DNA from: an uncultured Paracoccaceae bacterium
GTDB lineage: Bacteria > Pseudomonadota > Alphaproteobacteria > Rhodobacterales > Rhodobacteraceae
DNA: 64,000 nucleotides
Reading direction: 5' to 3'
Assembly: GCA_947500775.1 (NCBI GenBank)
Contig: CANMTD010000001.1
Span: 248,001 to 312,000, forward strand
Each line of letters starts with the position of its first letter. The stretch's first letter is position 1. Position numbers and translations under genes: made by a program. Below, piece by piece: positions 35,461 through 42,399 of the stretch. The notes under the pieces were generated by a model that was given only the letters and a program-made list of their open reading frames with translations, did no database searches and was not told the DNA's origin.

Positions 35461-36084
35461 TTATTGAATGTGTTTTCCGACCAAGGCGCGAAACGCCAGT
35501 TCGGGGGTGGCCAGCACTGGCACCCCGACCCCGTCCAGCGCGGGCGCTGCCACATCCATCGAGGCCTGGGCCAGAACAATTGCGGCCGTGTCGGGATGCT
35601 GTACCAGATGCGCCCGCACCCCATCGGCAATCGCCGTGGCATAGCCCGCCATATCCCCGGCCTCGAATGCTGCCCACGCGGCCTGCAGGGGCAGGGGGGT
35701 GATCCGCGCGGTGCCGCCCGCCCGGTCAGCCGCCTCTTGCAGCAGCGCGCGGCTGGCCTGGGCCGTGCTGTCCAGACAATAGGCAAGGCACAGGTGCCCG
35801 CCGATGGCAGCGGCGGCCTGCATGACCGGACGGTCGATCCGCAGCGCGCCTGCCCCTTCGGCGACTTCGCCGATGGTGGTGCAACTGCACAGGCTGGGGC
35901 CGGTGGCCGCTGCGATCTCTGCCGCGATCTCATCCCGCAACGCAGGCTCCATGCCACCCTGCGCGCGGGTCAACCAATCGGGCCGCACCACATGGGTCAG
36001 CCCTGCGCCGGGGGCGATCCGGTCGCGCAACCGGTCGAACCGGGCGCGGTGCACCTTGGCGGTGTGAAAAAGCGTGAAATCCAT
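35461..36084 (-). CDS. Asp/Glu racemase-superfamily protein lacking the second cysteine
   Basis: 207 residues from MDFTLFHTAKVHRARFDRLR; the frame is open 27 codons further without support. Fold clues are PSLCSCTTIGEVAEG, whose CTT around Cys68 corresponds to the first catalytic cysteine of aspartate/glutamate racemases, and IVLAQASMDVAAP near residue 170-181, where the second cysteine is expected but Ala/Ser stand. One-cysteine members of this superfamily include maleate isomerase and arylmalonate decarboxylase, so true racemase activity is doubtful. It lies downstream of mcl1 on the same strand, across a hairpin-rich gap of 120 bases. Confidence 0.75.
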   Translation of the reverse strand: MDFTLFHTAKVHRARFDRLRDRIAPGAGLTHVVRPDWLTRAQGGMEPALRDEIAAEIAAATGPSLCSCTTIGEVAEGAGALRIDRPVMQAAAAIGGHLCLAYCLDSTAQASRALLQEAADRAGGTARITPLPLQAAWAAFEAGDMAGYATAIADGVRAHLVQHPDTAAIVLAQASMDVAAPALDGVGVPVLATPELAFRALVGKHIQ

Positions 36085-36105
36085 GTCGCACCTGCAAAAA
36101 GATGA

Positions 36106-36197
36106 ACGGGGCCGCATGGGGCCCCGTCTGCACAATCGTATGTACGCTGTGTGTACGCAAGACATACAGTTTCCGCATGGCGGTTTCGGCCATGCGG
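36106..36197. repeat. Three consecutive inverted repeats between mcl1 and the racemase-like gene
   Basis: ACGGGGCC (36106-36113) pairs with 36120-36127. GTATGT (36138-36143) pairs with ACATAC (36162-36167), with two direct copies of GTACGC inside. CCGCATGG (36173-36180) pairs with CCATGCGG (36190-36197). The last one is next to the mcl1 stop and may act as a terminator, although no T run follows. Confidence 0.6.
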
Positions 36198-36204
36198 ACC
36201 GGGA

Positions 36205-37161
36205 TTAACCGCCGATCATTTCGGACTGGCGCACGATCACTTCGGCCTGTTTGATGCTGGCGATATCGACCAGCCGGCCCTTGTACACGGTGGCGCCTTC
36301 GCCCTTGGCCTTGGCCGCTTCCATTGCTGCCAGAATTTCGCGCGCTTCGGCCACCTGTTCGTCCGAGGGGGTGAACACCTCGTTTGCGATGGCGATCTGT
36401 TTGGGATGGATCGCCCATTTGCCGACCATGCCCAGCGTCGCCGACCGCCGCGCCTGTGCCCGGAACCCTTCGTCGTCGCTGAAATCGCCAAAGGGTCCGT
36501 CCACCGGCAGAACCCCGTGGGTGCGGCAGGCGGCGACGATGGCGGCCTGCGCCCAGTGCCACGGATCGGACCAGTGTTTCTGGCCCTCATGCACCATGTA
36601 ATAGTTTTCCTGCGTGCCGCCGATCCCGGTGGTCTGCATCCCCATCGAGGCCGCAAAATCCGCTGCCCCCAAGGACATAGCCTGCAACCGGGGGCTGCTG
36701 GCGGCGATTTCCTCGACATGGGCGATGCCAGCCGCGCTTTCGATGATGACCTCAAAGCTGATCGGTTTGGTCCGGCCCTTGGCGGTCTCGATCGCGGTCA
36801 CCAGCGCGTCGACGGCATAGACATCGGCGGCGCAGCCGACCTTGGGGATCATGATCTGGTCCAGCCGGTCACCGGCCTGTTCCAGCAGGTCCACCACATC
36901 GCGGTACCAATAGGGCGTGTCCAGCCCGTTGATCCGCACGCTCAGGTATTTGGTGCCCCAGTCGATATCGCCGATCGCCTGAATGATATTGGCGCGGGCG
37001 GCGTCCTTGTCCGTGGGGGCTACGGAATCTTCAAGATCAAGGTTTATGACATCGGCAGCGCTGGCCGCCATCTTTTCGAAAATCGCGGGGCGCGATCCGG
37101 GGCCGAACAGCTGACAGCGGTTCGGACGGGCGGGGGCGGCGGGCTGAATGCGGAAGCTCAT
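36205..37161 (-). CDS. mcl1: L-malyl-CoA / beta-methylmalyl-CoA lyase
   Basis: 318 residues, the length of the Rhodobacter Mcl1 protein. HpcH/HpaI/CitE-fold motifs include VINLDLEDSVAP (metal-binding Asp/Glu region), SVRINGLDTPYWYRD, ISFEVIIESAAGI and MQTTGIGG. The enzyme splits malyl-CoA to acetyl-CoA and glyoxylate, and beta-methylmalyl-CoA to propionyl-CoA and glyoxylate, in the ethylmalonyl-CoA pathway that replaces the glyoxylate shunt. This fits phaA and phaB earlier in the window. GAGG lies before the ATG. The gene is divergent from the dgc genes. Confidence 0.94.
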   Translation of the reverse strand: MSFRIQPAAPARPNRCQLFGPGSRPAIFEKMAASAADVINLDLEDSVAPTDKDAARANIIQAIGDIDWGTKYLSVRINGLDTPYWYRDVVDLLEQAGDRLDQIMIPKVGCAADVYAVDALVTAIETAKGRTKPISFEVIIESAAGIAHVEEIAASSPRLQAMSLGAADFAASMGMQTTGIGGTQENYYMVHEGQKHWSDPWHWAQAAIVAACRTHGVLPVDGPFGDFSDDEGFRAQARRSATLGMVGKWAIHPKQIAIANEVFTPSDEQVAEAREILAAMEAAKAKGEGATVYKGRLVDIASIKQAEVIVRQSEMIGG

Positions 37162-37249
37162 GGGATGCAGGGCCTCTTGGTAATGATGTTACGTTTTGAT
37201 TTGGGTGTTTGGTAGAATATTGCGTGACTGGCATCAAGAGGAGTTTTGC

Positions 37250-37411
37250 GTGCGCAGCGTATCATGCCGCGACGCGGCGATATCGGCCCGGTTGCGGGCG
37301 ACTCATGTTTGGATGATGTCGGCGGCATCGACGGTTATTCTGTGCATTATTCGAAGAATATTTCATCCAAATCAAAATTATCGGGAAAATCTTGTTCATA
37401 TCTTTCCCTAA
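37250..37411 (+). CDS. Possible 53-residue leader peptide or small protein upstream of dgcN
   Basis: A GTG start at 37250 has a near-ideal ribosome-binding site, AAGAGGAG, six bases upstream. The product begins MRSVSCRDAAISARLRATHV, has a hydrophobic middle (MMSAASTVILCIIRRIF) that could be a short membrane helix, and ends in HIFP before TAA. I recognise no family. The frame runs in the direction of dgcN and ends 74 bases before it, so it could be a leader peptide. Chance cannot be excluded. Confidence 0.3.
   Translation: MRSVSCRDAAISARLRATHVWMMSAASTVILCIIRRIFHPNQNYRENLVHIFP
37348..37360 (+). promoter_or_regulatory. LysR-type palindrome upstream of dgcN
   Basis: TATTC-GAA-GAATA is a perfect five-base inverted repeat that fits the LysR box T-N11-A exactly. 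The dgcNA genes of a marine Pseudoalteromonas are activated by a LysR-type protein, DgcR, so this may be the equivalent operator. It lies ~100 bases before the likely transcription start, further than usual. Confidence 0.45.
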
Positions 37412-37445
37412 GCGCGTGAAATCACAACCTCCTTTCCAAGCGGCT

Positions 37446-37454
37446 TGGTATACT
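37446..37454 (+). promoter_or_regulatory. Extended -10 promoter element of dgcN
   Basis: TGGTATACT contains the TG extension and a -10 hexamer, TATACT, one base from consensus. No matching -35 box lies at 16-18 bases, which is typical of activator-dependent or extended -10 promoters. The start codon of dgcN follows 32 bases after the hexamer. Confidence 0.5.
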
Positions 37455-37485
37455 CCTGCACACACATGCCTGCGGAGCTGCGCCA

Positions 37486-38487
37486 ATGATCGACACACCT
37501 TATCTGCTTTTTCTGGGCGACGCCCCGGACCAACTGGCCGCCAAGGTCGCCCAAGGCATCAAGGACTGGCGCCCGGAAAACGCGCTGGGCCAGTACCGCC
37601 TGCCCGGCTGCGGCGCCGATCTGGGGCTGGCCGACATGTCGCTGGAACAGGCCAAGGCCGCTGGTGTCAAGACGCTGGTGATCGGGGTTGCCAACCGGGG
37701 CGGGGTGATCTCGGCCGCGTGGAAAGAGGTTCTGATCAAGGCGCTGGAAATGGAATTCGACATCGCCAGCGGGCTGCACAACCTGCTGCGCGACGAAGGC
37801 GATCTGGTCGCCGCCGCGCAGACCTATGGCGGCACGCTGCATGACGTGCGGGTGCCGACCGTGGGCTATCCGATCGCCAACGGGGTGAAACGCAGCGGCA
37901 AACGCTGTCTGGCCGTCGGCACCGATTGTTCGGTGGGCAAGATGTATACCGCGCTGGCGATGGATGCCGAAATGCGCAAGCGCGGCCTGAAATCCACCTT
38001 CCGCGCCACCGGCCAGACCGGCATTCTGGTCACCGGCCACGGCGTGCCGCTGGATGCGGTGATCGCCGATTTCATGGCGGGTTCGGTCGAATACCTGACC
38101 CCCGACAATGACGCCGATCACTGGGACCACATCGAAGGTCAGGGCAGCCTGTTTCACGTGTCCTATTCCGGTGTGACCATGGCCCTGATCCACGGCGGCC
38201 AGCCCGACGCGCTGATCCTGGCGCATGAACCCACACGCACGCATATGCGCGGCTTGCCCGGCTATGACCTGCCGACGCTGGAACGGTTGCGCGACACCGC
38301 CCTGCCGCTGGCGCAGGTGGCCAATCCGGCCTGTGTGGTGGCCGGGGTGTCGGTGAACACCCAGCATCTGAGCGATGCCGACGCCACCGCCTATCTGGCC
38401 AAGGTCGAGGCGCGCATGGGCCTGCCCGCGGTCGATCCCTACCGCCATGGCGCGGGACGTCTGGTGGATGCGCTGGCGGCGCTATAG
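37486..38487 (+). CDS. dgcN: D-glutamate N-acetyltransferase DgcN (DUF1611 family)
   Basis: 333 residues. An N-terminal Rossmann-like part (MIDTPYLLFLGDAPDQLAAK, GVANRGG) is followed by a P-loop-like segment GTDCSVGKMYTALAM (145-159) and GQTGILVTGHGVPLD, the DUF1611 pattern. Homologues in marine Pseudoalteromonas were shown to acetylate D-glutamate on nitrogen, and the family was noted as common in Rhodobacterales. N-acetyl-D-glutamate is then handed to DgcA. The next gene starts ten bases downstream. Assignment rests on family memory plus the DgcA neighbour. Confidence 0.85.
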   Translation: MIDTPYLLFLGDAPDQLAAKVAQGIKDWRPENALGQYRLPGCGADLGLADMSLEQAKAAGVKTLVIGVANRGGVISAAWKEVLIKALEMEFDIASGLHNLLRDEGDLVAAAQTYGGTLHDVRVPTVGYPIANGVKRSGKRCLAVGTDCSVGKMYTALAMDAEMRKRGLKSTFRATGQTGILVTGHGVPLDAVIADFMAGSVEYLTPDNDADHWDHIEGQGSLFHVSYSGVTMALIHGGQPDALILAHEPTRTHMRGLPGYDLPTLERLRDTALPLAQVANPACVVAGVSVNTQHLSDADATAYLAKVEARMGLPAVDPYRHGAGRLVDALAAL

Positions 38488-38497
38488 GGTGCCGGGC

Positions 38498-39463
38498 ATG
38501 GAACTGACCGTTACCCAAGATGTCTTTCGGCTGGCGCAGGTGTTCACCATCTCGCGCGGGTCGCGGACCAAGGCGCAGGTGCTGACCGTGCGCGTGAGCG
38601 ATGGCGCGGCGCAGGGCTGGGGCGAATGCGTGCCCTATGCCCGCTATGATGAAACGCTGGACAGCGTGACGGCGCAGATCGAAACCCTGCCGATGCCCCT
38701 GACCCGCGCGGCGCTGCAATCGCTGCTGCCCGCCGGGGCCGCCCGCAACGCCGTCGATTGCGCGCTGTGGGATCTGGAGGCGAAACGCGCCGGTAAACGC
38801 GTCTGGGATCTGGCCGGTCTGCCCGCGCCGCGACCCGAGGTTACCGCCTATACCCTGTCGCTGGACACGCCCGAAAACATGCAGGCCGCCGCAGCCCAAA
38901 ACGCCCACCGCCCGCTGTTGAAGATCAAACTGGGCACGCCCGACGACATGGCACGGCTGGAGGCGGTGCGCGCCGGGGCCCCCCGCGCCCGGATCATCGT
39001 CGACGCCAACGAAGGCTGGAGCGCCGAGGTCTATTCCGATCTGGCCCCGCATCTGGTGCGCCTTGGGGTCGAACTGGTGGAACAGCCGCTGCCTGCGGGG
39101 GCCGACGACATGCTGGCCGAAATCGCCCGCCCGTTGCCGGTCTGCGCCGACGAAAGCTGCCATGACCGCGCCTCGCTGCCCGCGCTGAAGGGCAAATACG
39201 ATCTGGTCAACATCAAGCTGGACAAAACCGGCGGCCTGACCGAGGCGCTGGCCCTGCGCGATGCGGCGCGGGCGCAGGGCTTCGGGGTGATGGTCGGCTG
39301 CATGGTCGGGTCGTCGCTGGCGATGGCGCCTGCGACCTTGGTTGCACAGGGCGCGGCCTTTACAGACCTTGACGGACCGCTTCTTCTGGCCGAAGACCGA
39401 TCTGAACCGCTGACATTCGACGCGGCGGGGGTGCATCCGCCGGATGCCGCGCTTTGGGGCTGA
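38498..39463 (+). CDS. dgcA: Enolase-superfamily epimerase DgcA (N-acetyl-glutamate racemase)
   Basis: 321 residues from MELTVTQDVFRLAQVFTISR; the frame is open upstream within dgcN, but this ATG gives the family N-terminus. Muconate-lactonizing/dipeptide-epimerase layout: catalytic KIK (142-144), metal ligands Asp169 (VDANEGW), Glu195 (EQPLP) and Asp218 (ADES), and second catalytic Lys240 (NIKLDK). Two lysines on opposite faces suit 1,1-proton transfer. On its own it would be called an L-Ala-D/L-Glu epimerase. Beside dgcN it more likely converts N-acetyl-D-glutamate to N-acetyl-L-glutamate. Confidence 0.85.
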   Translation: MELTVTQDVFRLAQVFTISRGSRTKAQVLTVRVSDGAAQGWGECVPYARYDETLDSVTAQIETLPMPLTRAALQSLLPAGAARNAVDCALWDLEAKRAGKRVWDLAGLPAPRPEVTAYTLSLDTPENMQAAAAQNAHRPLLKIKLGTPDDMARLEAVRAGAPRARIIVDANEGWSAEVYSDLAPHLVRLGVELVEQPLPAGADDMLAEIARPLPVCADESCHDRASLPALKGKYDLVNIKLDKTGGLTEALALRDAARAQGFGVMVGCMVGSSLAMAPATLVAQGAAFTDLDGPLLLAEDRSEPLTFDAAGVHPPDAALWG

Positions 39464-39481
39464 ACAAAAAGGACAGATGAC

Positions 39482-40345
39482 ATGGGCCGAACAGTTTACG
39501 TGAACGGGGCATACCTGCCTGAAAATCAGGCCCATGTGTCGATCTTTGACCGTGGCTTCCTGATGGCCGATGGTGTTTACGAGGTGACCAGCGTGCTGGA
39601 CGGCAAGCTGGTGGATTTCGACGGCCACGTCGCACGGCTGGCCCGGTCGCTGAGCGAGCTGGACATCGAAAACCCCCTGACTGCCGATGAGCTGCTGGAC
39701 ATTCACCGTGAACTGGTGCGCCTGAACGATGTGGTGGATGGCGGGGTTTACCTGCAGATCACCCGCGGTGCCCCCGGCGACCGCGATTTCGTGTTCCCCG
39801 ACCCCGAGGAAACCAAACCCACCGTCGTTCTGTTCACCCAGTCGAAACCGGGTCTGGCCGACAGCCCGGTCGCCAAGACCGGGATCAAGGTGATTTCCAT
39901 CGACGACATCCGCTGGGGTCGCCGCGACATCAAGACGGTGCAGTTGCTGTACCCGTCGATGGGCAAGATGATGGCCAAGAAAGCGGGCTGTGATGACGCC
40001 TGGATGGTCGAAGACGGCCATGTCACCGAAGGCACTTCGAACAACGCCTATATCGTCAAGGGCGGCAAGATCATCACCCGCAACCTGTCCACCGACATCC
40101 TGCACGGCATCACCCGCGCCGCCGTTCTGGCCTTCGCCCGCGAGGCGCAGATGGTGGTCGAGGAACGCCCCTTCACCATCCAAGAGGCGCAGGACGCGGA
40201 TGAGGCGTTCATCACCTCGGCCTCGATGTTCGTGATGCCGGTGGTCGAGGTGGACGGGGCCGCGGTTGGCACCGGCACCCCCGGCCCGGTGGCCGCCCGC
40301 CTGCGCGAAATCTATCTGGAAGAAAGCCGCAAGGCCGCGATCTGA
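39482..40345 (+). CDS. D-amino-acid transaminase (fold-type IV PLP enzyme)
   Basis: 287 residues. The start segment VYVNGAYLPENQAHVSIFDR and FLMADGVYEV match D-alanine aminotransferases. The PLP lysine is Lys151 in RRDIKTVQLL, and EGTSNNAYIV (183-192) binds the cofactor phosphate region. These enzymes move amino groups between D-alanine, D-glutamate and other D-amino acids and their keto acids. The gene follows dgcA by 18 bases on the same strand, so D-glutamate made from D-alanine and 2-oxoglutarate could pass to DgcN. Branched-chain transaminases share the fold, but the N-terminal motif favours the D-specific group. Confidence 0.9.
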   Translation: MGRTVYVNGAYLPENQAHVSIFDRGFLMADGVYEVTSVLDGKLVDFDGHVARLARSLSELDIENPLTADELLDIHRELVRLNDVVDGGVYLQITRGAPGDRDFVFPDPEETKPTVVLFTQSKPGLADSPVAKTGIKVISIDDIRWGRRDIKTVQLLYPSMGKMMAKKAGCDDAWMVEDGHVTEGTSNNAYIVKGGKIITRNLSTDILHGITRAAVLAFAREAQMVVEERPFTIQEAQDADEAFITSASMFVMPVVEVDGAAVGTGTPGPVAARLREIYLEESRKAAI

Positions 40346-40361
40346 GCGATCGGCACGCCCG

Positions 40362-41390
40362 TCAGATATGCAGCAACATCGCCTCGCGCCGTTTCAGCGC
40401 GGGGCGGACAAAGGCCGCGATCTTGTCGCGGATCATGCCCAAAAGCTCCATCTCCATCTTGGCAGAGGGGGCTATGCAATCGGTGCCGGGATACAGGCTT
40501 TCGGTGCGCACGCCATTCACGATCAGGATTTCGTGCTCGGCCAGCAGAATATGCCGATAAGTGATTTCTGAACTGTCGGGGGCCCAGCAAATGCTGTCGC
40601 CGTTGATCAGGCTGACCGCCGAGGCCAGAACCTCGGTTTCGCCAAACAACAGATCCGTCTCGGCAGAGGAAATCAAAAAGCGGTGCTGCGGCGACACCAC
40701 CATATCCGCAGAGGGTTCGCTTGGGCCAAAGGCATCTTTGCGGATCAGAACCGGGCGCATCATCGGAAACAGCATCAGCTCTAGCGGCGATGGCACCCGC
40801 GACCCCAGCCACAGAATGGGCTGCGCGCCACTGTCGAGAGTGGAGACAAGATCGCCAACCTTCAGGTCTTCGATGGCGACGGGACCGCTGGGAGTATTGA
40901 CCATCGCACCGTCGGTGAAACAGGGCACTTCTTCTTCGGGGACGGCCTGACTGTCCGCGTTGCTTTGCACCGTATAGCTGGTGCCGGGCGTCGGCAGCAC
41001 AGGGCCACTGATGCCGACGTTGACGCCGTCGATGCGCACCACCCAAAACGTTTCGCCCGTTGTTGTCGTGAAGGCAAATTCAAGCTCGATCTGATCGCCG
41101 ACCTGAAAATTCCGGCCGTTGATCGAGATGTCTTGAGTCAGAAGCTGATCGTTGTTGTTGTTTGACGGATTCGAGCCATTGCCGGGCACGTCAATGAAAC
41201 CATCGTGAAAGTCATTGTCGGGCGAACCGACCGGGTTCCCGTCGTCATCCTGAACATGGACAATGCTCAGCGCTGCGGGGTCGTTCAGCCTGAAGGTGGT
41301 CCCAATGCCGTAGCCGGTTGTGCTGTTGGTATTCGCACCAGACCACTGGTCGAAGCCATATATAGGTACTGTGAAGTTGAAAACGGCCAT
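40362..41390 (-). CDS. Hint-domain protein
   Basis: 342 residues. The N-terminal half (to ~150) is Asn/Asp/Gly-rich, without a signal peptide and resembling secreted adhesin or bacteriocin-type segments. The Hint domain starts at PCFTDGAMVNTPSGPVAIED (Cys157), with SPQHRFLI (His236) and YRHILLAEHEILIVNG (His280, His286), as in hedgehog/intein-like domains that cleave or rearrange the chain at the cysteine. Many roseobacter genomes carry such proteins near the cell surface or in RTX-type secretion. No secretion genes are nearby. There is no clear ribosome-binding site before the ATG; TTATAC upstream could be a -10 box. Confidence 0.85.
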   Translation of the reverse strand: MAVFNFTVPIYGFDQWSGANTNSTTGYGIGTTFRLNDPAALSIVHVQDDDGNPVGSPDNDFHDGFIDVPGNGSNPSNNNNDQLLTQDISINGRNFQVGDQIELEFAFTTTTGETFWVVRIDGVNVGISGPVLPTPGTSYTVQSNADSQAVPEEEVPCFTDGAMVNTPSGPVAIEDLKVGDLVSTLDSGAQPILWLGSRVPSPLELMLFPMMRPVLIRKDAFGPSEPSADMVVSPQHRFLISSAETDLLFGETEVLASAVSLINGDSICWAPDSSEITYRHILLAEHEILIVNGVRTESLYPGTDCIAPSAKMEMELLGMIRDKIAAFVRPALKRREAMLLHI

Positions 41391-41771
41391 GGGGTCACTA
41401 CGAACTGTATAAGGTTACTGGGAAAGCGCCGATGCCGTACAAGAGATCGAGGAATGGCGCAAATGGTGTTTGTGGGCGTGTTGTCGCAGGGGCGACCCAT
41501 AGCAACCCTGCGTTGTCAATGGGCGGTTATTCATGCGCTTTAAGGGGTGTTTGGGGCGGTTTTGGCAAAATGAACTCACTAAGAACTATAAGCTTTCGGT
41601 TCCACACGTGGCGGTCTGTTCCGCCGGTCAGAATTATGATCGCTCGTTTGGTTTTCGGGTCGGGGGCTGTCGCGGGGTCGGGCGTTTGAGCCGCAGCCTC
41701 TGACAGCCAGTTGCGGCGGTCAGAAATTCAGACCGCGCGTGTCAAAGCTGACCCCAGACTGGGCGCAGCCC
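41391..41771. other. 381-base intergenic region with paired short repeats
   Basis: No convincing gene is seen. CGGTCAGAA occurs twice (41625-41633 and 41717-41725). GCGGTCTG (41611-41618) is the reverse complement of CAGACCGC (41729-41736). The second copy forms the inverted repeat GCGGTC-N9-GACCGC (41716-41736). The stretch from about 41690 to 41770 resembles degenerate intergenic sequence I associate with roseobacter genomes, which may be decayed coding or repeat DNA. Confidence 0.5.
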
Positions 41772-42026
41772 CTATTTTCTGGGAATGGTGAACACCCCTT
41801 CGTTGGCGATGGCTTTTATCGCGGTGCGTTTTTCGCCATTGCTGTTCTTGCTGTCCATCATCGCCAAGATCGCTACGATCTGCGATTTGGTCAGGGTTGA
41901 GATATCCTTGTGAACGCCATAATAGCGCAACTCGGACGCAACCTGCCGTTCCAGCTGTGTGTCAGCCAGGGCGGTTTGCGAAAAACTCAGCAGGGCGATG
42001 ATCGCAGGGGTAATAAGCTGTTTCAT
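41772..42026 (-). CDS. Small secreted protein, unknown (84 residues)
   Basis: A signal peptide, MKQLITPAIIALLSFSQTAL with cleavage near ALA|DT, precedes a mature part of about 62 residues: mostly helical, charged, and ending TIPRK. Segments such as VASELRYYGVHKDISTLTKS and QIVAILAMMDSKN suggest a small helical periplasmic domain. I recognise a similar type in other Rhodobacteraceae but no named family. Codon use is slightly less G+C-rich than in neighbours. It stands alone after a long gap. Confidence 0.7.
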   Translation of the reverse strand: MKQLITPAIIALLSFSQTALADTQLERQVASELRYYGVHKDISTLTKSQIVAILAMMDSKNSNGEKRTAIKAIANEGVFTIPRK

Positions 42027-42082
42027 GCCCCAGAGCTAGGTACTGCCCCGCGCAGGTTCAATTCACATTTGTATGATCCCGG

Positions 42083-42382
<300 letters not shown>

Positions 42383-42399
42383 CGTGGTCTCCTCTCTGG

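Larger units (their letters stand above)
37162..37485. other. 324-base divergent intergenic region between mcl1 and dgcN
   Basis: It is AT-richer than its surroundings. It contains a possible 53-codon reading frame with a strong ribosome-binding site (37250-37411), a 13-base palindrome of LysR type (37348-37360) and an extended -10 box just before dgcN. A TAGAAT at 37213-37218 could serve as a -10 box for the small frame. No other gene or RNA is evident. Confidence 0.6.

Noticed and set aside
37196-37411. A longer, 71-codon version of the frame upstream of dgcN
   Set aside because: Its first start has no ribosome-binding site; only the GTG at 37250 has one, so the shorter form was kept at low confidence.
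38072-40183. A 703-codon minus-strand frame opposite the dgc and transaminase genes
   Set aside because: Shadow of three recognised genes; no ribosome-binding site or domain.
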